From the NCBI GenBank assembly GCA_928721565.1, contig OV788638.1, positions 1,054,001 through 1,118,000 of the forward strand: a stretch of 64,000 bases of DNA, written 5' to 3'. Position 1 is the stretch's first letter, and each line of letters starts with the position of its first letter. Below, one piece after another: positions 24,903-33,363 of the stretch. This DNA comes from an uncultured Clostridia bacterium. Lineage in GTDB: Bacteria > Bacillota > Clostridia > TANB77 > CAG-508. Both the position numbers and the translations under genes were made by a program. The notes beneath the pieces were generated by a model, which was not told the origin of the DNA, made no database searches, and worked only from the letters and a program-made list of their open reading frames with translations.

Positions 24903-26379
24903 AGCTGACTTTTCAAACTTTGACACTAGTAAAGTAGAAAATATGTGTGCTATGTTCCAAAGTTGTAGATCATTAACAAAATTAGACTTATCTAATTTTA
25001 ATACTAGTAATGTAAAACAAATGAACATTATGTTTTCTTATGATTCTAAGTTAAATGATTTAAAGATTAGTAATTTTGACACTAGTAAGGTTATGACAAT
25101 TCAGAATATGTTTTCTGGGTGTTCTTCGCTAGAATTATTAGACTTGAGCAAGTGGGATACTAGTTCTGTTAATAGCATGGGGGTAACGTTTAACAATTGC
25201 AGTAAATTAAAAACACTAGAGATTTCAAATTTTAATACAAATAAAGTTACGGATATGAACAACATGTTTTCTGGTTGTAAAGAATTAACTCAATTAGATG
25301 TTAGTAATTTTGATACAAGTAATGTAATAAATATGTCAAGTATGTTTAAAGATTGCAATAATCTAACTAGTTTAGATGTTAGTAATTTTAATACAAGCAA
25401 TGTAACAAATATGTCATGGATGTTTAATAAATGCAATAGTTTAATTGGCCTAGATTTAAGTAATTGGAATACGAGCAAAGTCACAACATTGTTTTCAACA
25501 TTTCAAGGATGTAGTTCATTAAAAAAACTTGATTTAAATAATTGGGATGTTAGCAAAGTAACGGAATTTGGACATAGTGGTTATTCATATGGGGGAACAT
25601 TTCAGGATTGTACAAATTTAACAGAATTAAATATATCAAATTGGAATACAGAATCAGCAAAAGATATATCAAGTATGTTTAGTGGTGATAATAATTTGAT
25701 AGAATTAGATGTTAGTAAATTTAATACAAGTTCAGTAATAGGAATGTATGCTGTGTTTAGGAATTGTAGTAACTTGACAAATGTAGATGTGAATAAATGG
25801 GATACAAGTCAAGTAAACGAGATGTCTTTTATGTTTTCTAATTGCAAAAACTTAGTGAACTTAGATTTAAGTGAATGGAATACTGAAAATGTAAACTACA
25901 TGGGAAATATGTTTAATAATTGTATTAATTTAGTTACTTTAAAATTAGATAATTTTAGAACAGAAAAAGTAGTGAATATGTCATATATGTTTTATAACTG
26001 TAATGAATTAACGGAATTAGACTTAAGTAGTTTTGAAGTAAATAACATAGAAAGTCTTTATTTTATGTTTTGGAGATGTTATATGTTAACAGAACTAGAC
26101 TTAAGTGGTTTTAATACAAATAATACAAAAAATATGCAAGGAATGATTGCAGATTGTAAAAACTTAAAAACAATATATGTAAGTGAATATGATTCAGAAA
26201 CGAATAAGGGCTGGTCAATTTCATCAGTAACTAATTCTGCAAATATGTTTGATAATAGTTTGAATTTAGTTGGTGGTAATGGAACAACATATGATTCTAA
26301 CCATTTAGACGCAACCTATGCAAGAATAGACACGGCAGATACACCAGGGTATTTTACTAATATAAAAAACAAGACATAA
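24889..26379 (+). CDS. BspA-type leucine-rich-repeat surface protein, C-terminal part (frameshifted gene)
   Basis: About 16 repeats of 22-25 residues follow the BspA/DUF285 consensus L-x-x-L-D-L-S-N-F-N-T-S-x-V-x-x-M-x-x-M-F-x-x-C. They cover nearly the whole part and end in a short tail (DTPGYFTNIKNKT) without LPxTG or other anchor motif. In the sequence as given the first ATG is 24943, with no RBS, so this part is not expected to be translated alone. BspA-like proteins of oral and gut bacteria bind host matrix proteins and other bacteria. The internal repeats are near-identical and could recombine. A strong terminator follows. Confidence 0.85.
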   Translation, partial: GSLVEADFSNFDTSKVENMCAMFQSCRSLTKLDLSNFNTSNVKQMNIMFSYDSKLNDLKISNFDTSKVMTIQNMFSGCSSLELLDLSKWDTSSVNSMGVTFNNCSKLKTLEISNFNTNKVTDMNNMFSGCKELTQLDVSNFDTSNVINMSSMFKDCNNLTSLDVSNFNTSNVTNMSWMFNKCNSLIGLDLSNWNTSKVTTLFSTFQGCSSLKKLDLNNWDVSKVTEFGHSGYSYGGTFQDCTNLTELNISNWNTESAKDISSMFSGDNNLIELDVSKFNTSSVIGMYAVFRNCSNLTNVDVNKWDTSQVNEMSFMFSNCKNLVNLDLSEWNTENVNYMGNMFNNCINLVTLKLDNFRTEKVVNMSYMFYNCNELTELDLSSFEVNNIESLYFMFWRCYMLTELDLSGFNTNNTKNMQGMIADCKNLKTIYVSEYDSETNKGWSISSVTNSANMFDNSLNLVGGNGTTYDSNHLDATYARIDTADTPGYFTNIKNKT

Positions 26380-26389
26380 AATAAAACAT

Positions 26390-26433
26390 AAGGACATTTG
26401 AAAATGATACTCAAATGTCCTAAATTATTTTTT
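26390..26433 (+). terminator. terminator of the surface-protein gene
   Basis: AGGACATTTG and CAAATGTCCT form a 10-bp stem with an 11-nt loop, followed by AAATTATTTTTT. Confidence 0.8.
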
Positions 26434-26459
26434 ATCTTTGGGAAAGTTTGTCAATTTTG

Positions 26460-26488
26460 TTGATTTTTGAAAATTCATATAGTAAAAT
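26460..26488 (+). promoter_or_regulatory. recG promoter
   Basis: TTGATT (26460-26465), a 17-bp spacer and TAAAAT (26483-26488). The stretch is a near-copy of the MNT/HEPN promoter 3.5 kb upstream. Confidence 0.7.
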
Positions 26489-26516
26489 GTAGACATATAG
26501 AAAAAGAGGAGTAACA

Positions 26517-28565
26517 ATGTTAGACCTAAACAAAGATGTAAAATATGTAAAAACAGTAGGCCCAAGCAGGGTAAAACTACTGAATAAGCTAAAAATATAT
26601 ACATTAAAAGACTTAATAGAATACTATCCAAGAGACTATGAAGACAGAAGCAAGCCAAAAAACTTATATGAATGTACAGATGGAGAAGAAGTCTTAATAG
26701 AAGCAATGCCAACAGGACGAATCAGCGAAATGCACAAAGGCAGAATGACAATAAGCAGACTAATTGTAAAAGACCAAACAGGAACATGTTATATAACATG
26801 GTTCAATCAAGGATATTTAAGAGACAAATTTCAACCTGGAAGAATGTACAGATTTTTTGGGAAAATATCAAACAAAAGTGGAAGATTAGAAATGAATTCG
26901 CCTGTATATGATGAAATTGACCAAAGTAAAAATACAGGAAAAATTATTCCAATTTATCCATTAACATATGAGTTAAAACAAACAACATTAAGACGAATCA
27001 TAGAAAATGGACTTTTAGAAGTAAAAGGACAATTGCCAGAAACATTGCCAGAATACATATTAAAAGAAAACAATTTGTGGGATATAAACAATACAATTGA
27101 AAGAATACACTTCCCAGTAGAATTTTCAGACTTTAATAAAGCAAGAGAAAGACTAGTATTTGAAGAGCTACTTACAACACAATTAGCATTATTAAAATTA
27201 AAAAATAATTATGAACACGAAACAGATGGAATACAATTTAGTAAAGATGTATATATGTCAGATGTAATAAACATTTTGCCATTTAAATTGACAAAAGCAC
27301 AACTAAGAGTATTAGAAGAAATTGATAGAGATATGGAAAGTAACAAGCCAATGAATAGACTTCTACAAGGAGATGTTGGCTCAGGAAAAACAGTAGTAGC
27401 AATGATATCTGCATATAAAGCAGTAAAATCGGGATATCAAGCAACAATAATGGCACCAACTGCAATACTTGCAAGTCAGCATTTAGAAAGCTTTCAAGGC
27501 ATATTAGAAGAACTTGGAATAAGAACAGAACTATTAATTTCAAGTGTTACTAAAAAGAAGAAAACAGAAATATTAGAAAAACTACAAAATGGAGAAATAG
27601 ATATATTAATAGGAACACATGCGATATTAGAAGAAAATGTAGTATTCAAAAACTTAGGAGTAGTCGTAACAGATGAGCAACACCGTTTTGGAGTAAAACA
27701 AAGAGGAACTATAGCATCTAAAGGAAAAAATCCAGATGTAATTGCAATGTCTGCAACACCGATTCCAAGAACACTTGCATTAATATTGTATGGAGATCTG
27801 GATATATCTATAATAGATGAACTTCCACCAAACAGAAAGAAAATTGAAACATATGCAGTTAGAAAAAATATGGAAGAAAGAGTAAATAATTTTATTAGAA
27901 AACAAATAACAGAAGGCAGGCAGGCATATATAGTATGCCCACTAGTTGAAGAAAATGAAGATATGGAAGGCTTGCAATCAGTAATTGAGCTTGCAGAGAG
28001 ATATCAAAAAGAAACATTTAGTGAGTATAAAGTAGCATATTTACATGGAAAAATGAAACCAAAAGAAAAAGATGAAATTATGGAAAGATTCAAAAATGGT
28101 GAAATTCAAATTTTAATTGCAACAACTGTAATAGAAGTTGGAGTTAATGTTCCAAATGCAAGTATTATGGTAGTAGAAAATGCAGAAAGATTTGGATTAG
28201 CACAATTGCACCAATTACGAGGAAGAGTAGGAAGAGGCGAATATCAATCATATTGCATTTTAAAATACGAAGGAAATAGTGAAACAATAAGACAAAGGAT
28301 GAAAGTAATGTGTGATACAAATGATGGATTTATAATTTCTGAAAAAGACTTGGAACTTAGAGGTTCAGGCGACTTTTTCGGAACAGAACAACATGGACTT
28401 CCAGAGTTCAAGATTGCTAATTTATTTGAAGACATAGCAGTTTTGAAAAAAGTCCAAAGATTAGCTTTAAAAATTATGGAAGATGATCCATTACTTGAAA
28501 AAGAGAAAAATGCAAAACTAAATGACTTGGTAAAAGAGAAGTTTAGTTCGAGAATAGAAATTTAA
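26517..28565 (+). CDS. recG: ATP-dependent DNA helicase RecG
   Basis: A 682-residue protein, typical RecG length. The N-terminal wedge domain (VKYVKTVGPSRVKLLNKL, then an OB fold) is followed by helicase motifs: Walker A GDVGSGKTVVA (residues about 284-294), DEQH (about 386), ATPIPRTLAL, and the C-terminal QLRGRVGRGEYQSYCIL. It remodels stalled replication forks and recombination intermediates. RBS AAAGAGGAG precedes the ATG. In many Firmicutes recG lies in the fatty-acid or rpmB cluster; here it follows an accessory island. Confidence 0.97.
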   Translation: MLDLNKDVKYVKTVGPSRVKLLNKLKIYTLKDLIEYYPRDYEDRSKPKNLYECTDGEEVLIEAMPTGRISEMHKGRMTISRLIVKDQTGTCYITWFNQGYLRDKFQPGRMYRFFGKISNKSGRLEMNSPVYDEIDQSKNTGKIIPIYPLTYELKQTTLRRIIENGLLEVKGQLPETLPEYILKENNLWDINNTIERIHFPVEFSDFNKARERLVFEELLTTQLALLKLKNNYEHETDGIQFSKDVYMSDVINILPFKLTKAQLRVLEEIDRDMESNKPMNRLLQGDVGSGKTVVAMISAYKAVKSGYQATIMAPTAILASQHLESFQGILEELGIRTELLISSVTKKKKTEILEKLQNGEIDILIGTHAILEENVVFKNLGVVVTDEQHRFGVKQRGTIASKGKNPDVIAMSATPIPRTLALILYGDLDISIIDELPPNRKKIETYAVRKNMEERVNNFIRKQITEGRQAYIVCPLVEENEDMEGLQSVIELAERYQKETFSEYKVAYLHGKMKPKEKDEIMERFKNGEIQILIATTVIEVGVNVPNASIMVVENAERFGLAQLHQLRGRVGRGEYQSYCILKYEGNSETIRQRMKVMCDTNDGFIISEKDLELRGSGDFFGTEQHGLPEFKIANLFEDIAVLKKVQRLALKIMEDDPLLEKEKNAKLNDLVKEKFSSRIEI

Positions 28566-28622
28566 ATTATTGCTATTGCTGGTACAGGAACAGCGATTGG
28601 CAGAGAAAAGGATGTTGATATT

Positions 28623-28811
28623 ATGTTACAAATAATTGGAAGATTAATAGGTGTGCTTATTTTATTAGCTGGTGTAATTTTGGTTTATGATGCTAGAATT
28701 ATTACTAAAAAGGCTTTTGGCTTTGGTGACCAAAATGAGGCTACAAGTGGTTTCAAAATTTTGGGTGCTATACTTGCTATGGTTGGTGGATTGATAGTTT
28801 TCTTTTGCTAG
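28623..28811 (+). CDS. small two-helix membrane protein (conserved in Clostridia)
   Basis: A 62-residue protein with two hydrophobic helices. The loop VYDARIITKKAFGFGDQNEATSG recalls small conserved clostridial membrane proteins annotated only as hypothetical. AAAGGATG is a plausible RBS. It lies 57 bp after recG and may be in the same transcript. Its function is unknown. Confidence 0.65.
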   Translation: MLQIIGRLIGVLILLAGVILVYDARIITKKAFGFGDQNEATSGFKILGAILAMVGGLIVFFC

Positions 28812-28853
28812 GAAACTATCTTTTTGCTATTAAATATGGAATGGAGTAATTAT

Positions 28854-29225
28854 ATGGAAAATAATAAAGGATTTTTACTTGGTAAGAAAAAATTGATATT
28901 GCTTATAGCTATAAGTATAATAAGTATTTGTAGCATTTTATTAGGAGTAAAATATTATTTAAAAATAAATTTTACAATACCTGATGATTATATAAGAAAA
29001 GATGAAAGTTACGATTCATATCGTGATGGTTCAGATACAGATTATTATATTTATGATAACAAAGTTATTGTTGATACAGTATCATATTTTCCTGATGGTC
29101 TATATTCATATACTAAAGAAAGAACAGTTACATTATATAATAATTTAAATGAAAACGAAATTAAAAACTATAAAAATACTATATATAATAAAAAGGGAAA
29201 AGTACTTTTTCATTCCCGTAACTAA
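28854..29225 (+). CDS. membrane-anchored small protein, unknown
   Basis: A 123-residue protein with a cytoplasmic N terminus (MENNKGFLLGKKK), one hydrophobic helix (residues about 14-36) and a Tyr/Asp-rich extracytoplasmic domain. I chose ATG 28854 because GGAG (28843-28846) is 7 bp upstream; the frame stays open 10 more codons without an RBS. Unrecognised. It is 42 bp after the small two-helix protein. Confidence 0.52.
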   Translation: MENNKGFLLGKKKLILLIAISIISICSILLGVKYYLKINFTIPDDYIRKDESYDSYRDGSDTDYYIYDNKVIVDTVSYFPDGLYSYTKERTVTLYNNLNENEIKNYKNTIYNKKGKVLFHSRN

Positions 29226-29244
29226 GTTAGTTAATAAAAAACTA

Positions 29245-29275
29245 TTGACTCTCCCCTTAAGGTTAGGTGTATAGT
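29245..29275 (+). promoter_or_regulatory. MerR-type promoter with 19-bp spacer and dyad operator
   Basis: TTGACT (29245-29250) and TATAGT (29270-29275) are 19 bp apart, the over-long spacing diagnostic of MerR-activated promoters. The spacer carries an imperfect dyad, CTCTCCCCTT / AAGGTTAGGTGT. The next gene encodes a MerR domain, so autoactivation is likely. The spacing and dyad are seen; the regulation is inferred from the MerR family. Confidence 0.8.
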
Positions 29276-29293
29276 TGAATTAGGAGGAAAAGA

Positions 29294-31180
29294 ATGTTAA
29301 AAATAGGAGAATTTGCAAAAATATTTAATGTAACAATAAAAACGATAAGATTCTATGAAGAAAAAGAATTGTTAAAGCCTTGCTATATTGATAAATATTC
29401 TGGATATAGATATTATGATGATAAAAATATAAAACAGATGAATCAGATTTTGTATCTAAAAAAACTAGGTTTTTCATTAGAAGAGATAAAGAAATATGAC
29501 AAAAAGCTAGTAAAAAACAAAATTGAAGAATATCAAGAAAAAATAATTCAATATACTTCTAACATTAACATTCTTAAAGATATAGATAGTACAAGCACAA
29601 AGGGAGAGGAGGTTAAAAAAAATAAAAAGCCATTTGAATTTAAAGGATACTATAAGAAGGATTACAGAATAATAGGCTTTTGGAAGACAATTGCTTTACT
29701 AAAGAAAAATCAAAAATTTAAATACAGAGAGCAAGAAAATAATCAAGATTTTGAGCTCGAAAGAATTACAATAAATCCAATAGGAAATGAAGTAATAGCA
29801 TACATTAACAAGAAAAGTGTAATAGCTAAATATACTAAAGATTATATATTAGATATTATAGAACCAAAGAGTATAAGCTGTTATGAGTATAAAAAAGTCA
29901 ATGGAAAGAAATATCTTTTTATAGAATGGAAAGATGAATACTATTATGTATTAGAAAAAATAGGAGGGATTAATTTTATGGAAGAAATGTTTGAAAATAA
30001 AGAAAAAATGTATAATATTTTAACAAAAGATGGAAGAGGACTAACTTTAGGAAAAGACATCATATTACCAGAAGATAAAAGAGGAAATGTAAACACATTA
30101 ATTGTTGGGGGAAGTGGAGCAGGAAAATCATCAGCATATACAGTTACTAATACATTAAAAATGTTAGGGTCATATATTATTGTAGATCCACTAGGAGAAG
30201 TTTACGATAAAACTCATAAATATCTAAAAAATAATGGATATAAAATAAAAGTACTAAATTATGAAAATAGAGACATAGAAAATAATATTGATGAAGAAGA
30301 CAAATATAAATATAATCCTTTAAGCCATATAAAAACTGATGCAGACATAGAAAGTTTAGCTAATATCTTAGTAGGAAATGAAGATGATGAATTTTGGAAT
30401 GATGCTTCTAAGAGTTTAATGAAGACAATAATTTATTACGTTATAGAAAATGAAGATAAAAAAGATTTACTTACTTGTTTCAAATTATTAGGATTGCAAA
30501 AAGAAAATTTATTTGCAAATTTTGATATATTTGAAGAAAATACAAAAGCATATAAATATTATACGATTTTAAAGACATTTCCTGAAAAAACATATCAAAG
30601 TATAGTTTCTACTGCGATATTAAAATTATCTTTTGTAATAAATGGAATAAAAGAAGATGGTGAAGCTACTGACAAATTTGAATTTGAAGAATTAAGTGAT
30701 GGAAAAACAGCTATATTTCTAATGCAAAATGGAAACCGTAATGAAGATGCGAAATTCAATAATATTTTTATAAGCCAATTTTTAGCAACATATAAAATTG
30801 GAAATATTGGACAAGAACACATATATATAATGTTAGATGAAGTAGAAAGATTAGGAAAAATTTATGATTTTGCAAGAAATGTAGAATTAGCTAGATGTAG
30901 AAAATTATCAATAAGTTTGATGACAAATAATATGGAAAACATAAAAGATATCTATGGAAAAGAATATTATAATATAATGAATTCAATAGATACACAAATG
31001 TTGTTAGGAACTAATATAAAATCAGATATTATGTACTTTAGCGAATTATTAGGTATAGATCCAGATTTTATAAAAGATGATTTAAAAAAAGATGAACTTT
31101 TAATATACGAAAATGGCTTAAAGCCAATACTTGCAAGAAAAGATTATTTCTTTAATAATGAAATGTGGAATAATATATAG
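29294..31180 (+). CDS. MerR DNA-binding domain fused to a VirD4/TraG-like ATPase
   Basis: A 628-residue protein. Residues 1-100 form a complete MerR-type winged helix and dimer helix (LKIGEFAKIFNVTIKTIRFYEEKELL, with Y-R-Y-Y-D). Residues about 110-235 are a beta-rich linker with an FWKTIALLKKNQKFKYREQ block. From about 245 there is a coupling-protein-like ATPase: Walker A VGGSGAGKSSAY (about 270-281), IIVDPLGEVYDK, and Walker B IYIMLDEVERLG (about 510-521). VirD4/TraG proteins normally have N-terminal transmembrane helices; this one has none, and no relaxase or T4SS gene is nearby. RBS TAGGAGGAAAAG precedes the start. A DNA-bound motor or a decayed conjugation component are both possible. Confidence 0.82.
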   Translation: MLKIGEFAKIFNVTIKTIRFYEEKELLKPCYIDKYSGYRYYDDKNIKQMNQILYLKKLGFSLEEIKKYDKKLVKNKIEEYQEKIIQYTSNINILKDIDSTSTKGEEVKKNKKPFEFKGYYKKDYRIIGFWKTIALLKKNQKFKYREQENNQDFELERITINPIGNEVIAYINKKSVIAKYTKDYILDIIEPKSISCYEYKKVNGKKYLFIEWKDEYYYVLEKIGGINFMEEMFENKEKMYNILTKDGRGLTLGKDIILPEDKRGNVNTLIVGGSGAGKSSAYTVTNTLKMLGSYIIVDPLGEVYDKTHKYLKNNGYKIKVLNYENRDIENNIDEEDKYKYNPLSHIKTDADIESLANILVGNEDDEFWNDASKSLMKTIIYYVIENEDKKDLLTCFKLLGLQKENLFANFDIFEENTKAYKYYTILKTFPEKTYQSIVSTAILKLSFVINGIKEDGEATDKFEFEELSDGKTAIFLMQNGNRNEDAKFNNIFISQFLATYKIGNIGQEHIYIMLDEVERLGKIYDFARNVELARCRKLSISLMTNNMENIKDIYGKEYYNIMNSIDTQMLLGTNIKSDIMYFSELLGIDPDFIKDDLKKDELLIYENGLKPILARKDYFFNNEMWNNI

Positions 31181-31191
31181 GAAGGATAAAA

Positions 31192-32016
31192 ATGAATAAT
31201 ATTCAAGTAGAAAATATTGATTTGGAAAATGTGCTATTTCATTTTTCGGATGGAGCTATAAAATCAATAGAAGAAAAAGGACTAGAAGCAAGAATAGGAC
31301 ATAATAGTGAAGGAATTGAAATTCATAAAAAGGTATTTTTTTCACAAGGGATAACTGAAATGTTGCAATTAGTGTATAATTTAACAAGAGTATCAAAAGA
31401 TGCAATAGACAATGAAAAAATGCCTGTCGAGCAAAGAAATAAAGTATTACATAATTGGTTAGAAAAATATTCAGAATGTAAAGATGATTTTGAGCAGGAT
31501 GCATGGAAAAATGCCTATAGAATAACATATCAAATATTAAAACATGCAAATTATTATAGTTTGGATTTGAATGGAACAACTACAAGAGAATTCGAAAATA
31601 TGAGTAAAGAAGAACAAGAAAAAATAGATTATCTAATTGATGATATAGATGATGAAACTGGTAAAGCAATGGAAAAACATAATATGCATACTAGATTTGA
31701 TAGGGGAGTATCACCAAATAAGATTAGTAGATTATGCTGTAAAAATAAAGATAATGCACTAGCTGTTGTAGAATATGCTTATCAAAATTTTTTGAATAAA
31801 GTTGGAAAAGAAAATGTAGAGAATCAACCTGAAATGTATTATATGAGAGGATTGGAAAAATTCTTTGAATATGTATCAGATTTGGAAAAAAGCAAATTGG
31901 CTTTTCAGAAAAAAATAGGAAAATTTGCATTAGATACTGATATTAACAAAAAAGAAGAAGCTGATAGAAGAGTACAAAGAGATATGGAGATACAAGATAA
32001 GGATATAATAAAGTAA
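31192..32016 (+). CDS. unknown protein with ART-like N-terminal motif, operon partner of MerR-VirD4
   Basis: A 274-residue soluble protein, 11 bp after the MerR-VirD4 gene with RBS GAAGGATAA. The start (VLFHFSDGAIKSIEEKGLEA, then GIEIHKKVFFSQG) resembles the H-x-T/S...I...G-L pattern opening ADP-ribosyltransferase-fold proteins such as RNA 2'-phosphotransferase and DarT-like toxins; this is a weak, by-eye similarity. The rest is helical and charged. If the likeness holds, it could be an effector or toxin handled by the ATPase. I would not name it more precisely. Confidence 0.55.
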   Translation: MNNIQVENIDLENVLFHFSDGAIKSIEEKGLEARIGHNSEGIEIHKKVFFSQGITEMLQLVYNLTRVSKDAIDNEKMPVEQRNKVLHNWLEKYSECKDDFEQDAWKNAYRITYQILKHANYYSLDLNGTTTREFENMSKEEQEKIDYLIDDIDDETGKAMEKHNMHTRFDRGVSPNKISRLCCKNKDNALAVVEYAYQNFLNKVGKENVENQPEMYYMRGLEKFFEYVSDLEKSKLAFQKKIGKFALDTDINKKEEADRRVQRDMEIQDKDIIK

Positions 32017-32039
32017 GAGTATAAGTGGAGGAACAAAAG

Positions 32040-32489
32040 ATGGAAGATAAATATCCCAAAGCATATAAACAAGTAATAGAAATATTGAAGTATGTACCGC
32101 AAGAGATTGTTGATAAAATTCCTAAAAAAATGATAAAAACATTTAAAACTAATATGGATGATAAATATGATTTTAAAATTGATATTAGTAAAAGTTTTGA
32201 AGAACAAGATATTTTAGAAGAAACAAAAGCAATTTTGGCTAATATATTTCGTGATTATTGGGCAACTCCTGAGCAAAAAGAACGAATATTAGAGAAAGAA
32301 AAAAATGATAGAGAAATTGAGGAAAATCTAAAAAGGGAAAAATACAACCCAGATGATTTATTTAAAAAGAAAAAAAAGGTAATTCAACAGAATGAAGAAA
32401 TACAAAGTAATTTTCCAGTAGAAATCAAAAAAGAAAAATTCTATAAAAAAATTATTAATTATATGAAAAAGATATTTCATATAAACTGA
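32040..32489 (+). CDS. small charged helical protein, unknown, third gene of the MerR-VirD4 operon
   Basis: A 149-residue protein starting at ATG 32040 behind GGAGGAAC; an in-frame GTG at 32025 overlaps that RBS and is unlikely. The N-terminal block KYPKAYKQVIEILKYVPQEIVDKIPK and the later ANIFRDYWATPEQKERILE are the most structured parts, followed by a Lys-rich tail. It looks like a conserved clostridial hypothetical protein. It ends the operon; a new promoter follows. An immunity or adaptor role is only a guess. Confidence 0.58.
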   Translation: MEDKYPKAYKQVIEILKYVPQEIVDKIPKKMIKTFKTNMDDKYDFKIDISKSFEEQDILEETKAILANIFRDYWATPEQKERILEKEKNDREIEENLKREKYNPDDLFKKKKKVIQQNEEIQSNFPVEIKKEKFYKKIINYMKKIFHIN

Positions 32490-32497
32490 TATATAAA

Positions 32498-32546
32498 TTG
32501 ACAATATAGATTGAGTATGGTATTATGTAACATATTTAATCTATAT
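32498..32546 (+). promoter_or_regulatory. consensus promoter inside a dyad, upstream of the 32626 gene
   Basis: TTGACA (32498-32503), a 17-bp spacer and TATTAT (32521-32526). ATAGATT (inside the spacer) and AATCTAT (just past the -10) form an inverted pair around the -10, a natural place for a repressor. The leader to the start codon is about 90 nt. Confidence 0.68.
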
Positions 32547-32625
32547 TTTTATAATTTATTAATTCAAATTTTAATACAAACTTTAATAAAACAACAAATA
32601 TTACTCAAAAGAAAGGAGGAATATT

Positions 32626-32973
32626 GTGAATTTAGATCTCTTAAAAAACATAGCAGAACAAATCAAAAATAATGACAATGTAAAAGAATTTATGCAAGAT
32701 TTATCAGAAAGCTTGGAAAATAAAAATAAGCAAAATCAAGAGTTACAAGAAGATAGAAAAGAAGGACATTTATATTTGGTAACAGAAGATAGAAATGGCG
32801 AAGTTTATTTGTGGGATTTTACAGATAAACCGGGACATGAATTTAAAGAAATAATAACATCTGAAGAATTATCAAAGGTTGCAAAAGAAGGAGCAATGCT
32901 TCAATATAAAGATGGAAAATATGAGTTATATTCAGAAAATGGGTATGATATGTTAGAAGAAGCGGAAAAATAG
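32626..32973 (+). CDS. small acidic protein, unknown
   Basis: A 115-residue acidic protein starting at GTG behind AAAGGAGGAAT. The first 50 residues are a likely coiled coil (LLKNIAEQIKNNDN...LENKNKQNQELQED). The second half is a small beta-rich domain (GHLYLVTEDRNGEVYLWDFT). It lies directly before a RelB-like antitoxin. No family recognised. Confidence 0.58.
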   Translation: MNLDLLKNIAEQIKNNDNVKEFMQDLSESLENKNKQNQELQEDRKEGHLYLVTEDRNGEVYLWDFTDKPGHEFKEIITSEELSKVAKEGAMLQYKDGKYELYSENGYDMLEEAEK

Positions 32974-33002
32974 AAAAAATAACATTAGAAAGGAGAATGA
33001 AA

Positions 33003-33206
33003 TTGAAAAGAACAACTGAAATAAAGACTATAGATAAGGTAGTGAATAAATATAAGGAAGTATTTATTAACAAAGAAGATAATGCCTTAAAAAGACAGAA
33101 AAAGATATTAAAAAAACTAAAGAAATCAGAAAAAGAAATTGAAAATGGAGAAGGAATTGAATCAGATATTGCATTTGAGGAGTTGAGACATAAGTTTGGA
33201 TATTGA
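33003..33206 (+). CDS. putative type II antitoxin (RelB/ParD-like), orphaned
   Basis: A 67-residue protein, very Lys/Glu-rich, ending GIESDIAFEELRHKFGY. That ending is like the E-x-F-x-E-L-x-x-K-Y-G tail of antitoxins paired with RelE/ParE toxins. I chose TTG 33003, 7 bp after AGGAG; the ATG at 32997 nearly touches the RBS. The toxin that should follow overlaps its end but is broken (see 33196), so the antitoxin appears orphaned. The assignment rests on tail and position, not on a full domain match. Confidence 0.5.
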   Translation: MKRTTEIKTIDKVVNKYKEVFINKEDNALKRQKKILKKLKKSEKEIENGEGIESDIAFEELRHKFGY

Positions 33207-33363
33207 AAAATACACAGTAATAATTACACCAACAGCATATAGAGAAATTAATAGAATATATGAATATTTATAATTTGAACTCTATGCTGAAAATGCAACA
33301 AAAGAATTAATGAAAAACATTGAAGAAAAAATTATTTTGATAATAAATAGAAAGGATAAAAAA
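33196..33363 (+). pseudogene. ParE/RelE toxin remnant
   Basis: From TTG 33196 the frame reads KYTVIITPTAYREINRIYEYL, the start of a ParE/RelE toxin, then hits TAA at 33271-33273. The same frame continues ELYAENATKELMKNIEEKI, the expected next ParE segment, then runs into the nuclease gene start. So the toxin has an in-frame stop and lacks its C-terminal half. It overlaps the antitoxin gene as intact pairs do. Confidence 0.72.

Noticed and set aside
24943..26379. The C-terminal repeat part as an independent gene starting at ATG 24943
   Set aside because: No RBS precedes it, and the frame upstream continues the repeat consensus back to the frameshift.
29294..33206. A complete integrative conjugative element
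   Set aside because: Only a VirD4-like ATPase is found; no relaxase, integrase, mating-pair genes or attachment sites are visible.
33310..33363. An 18-codon upstream extension of the nuclease
   Set aside because: These codons are the tail of the ParE remnant; ATG 33364 has its own RBS and starts a proper signal anchor.
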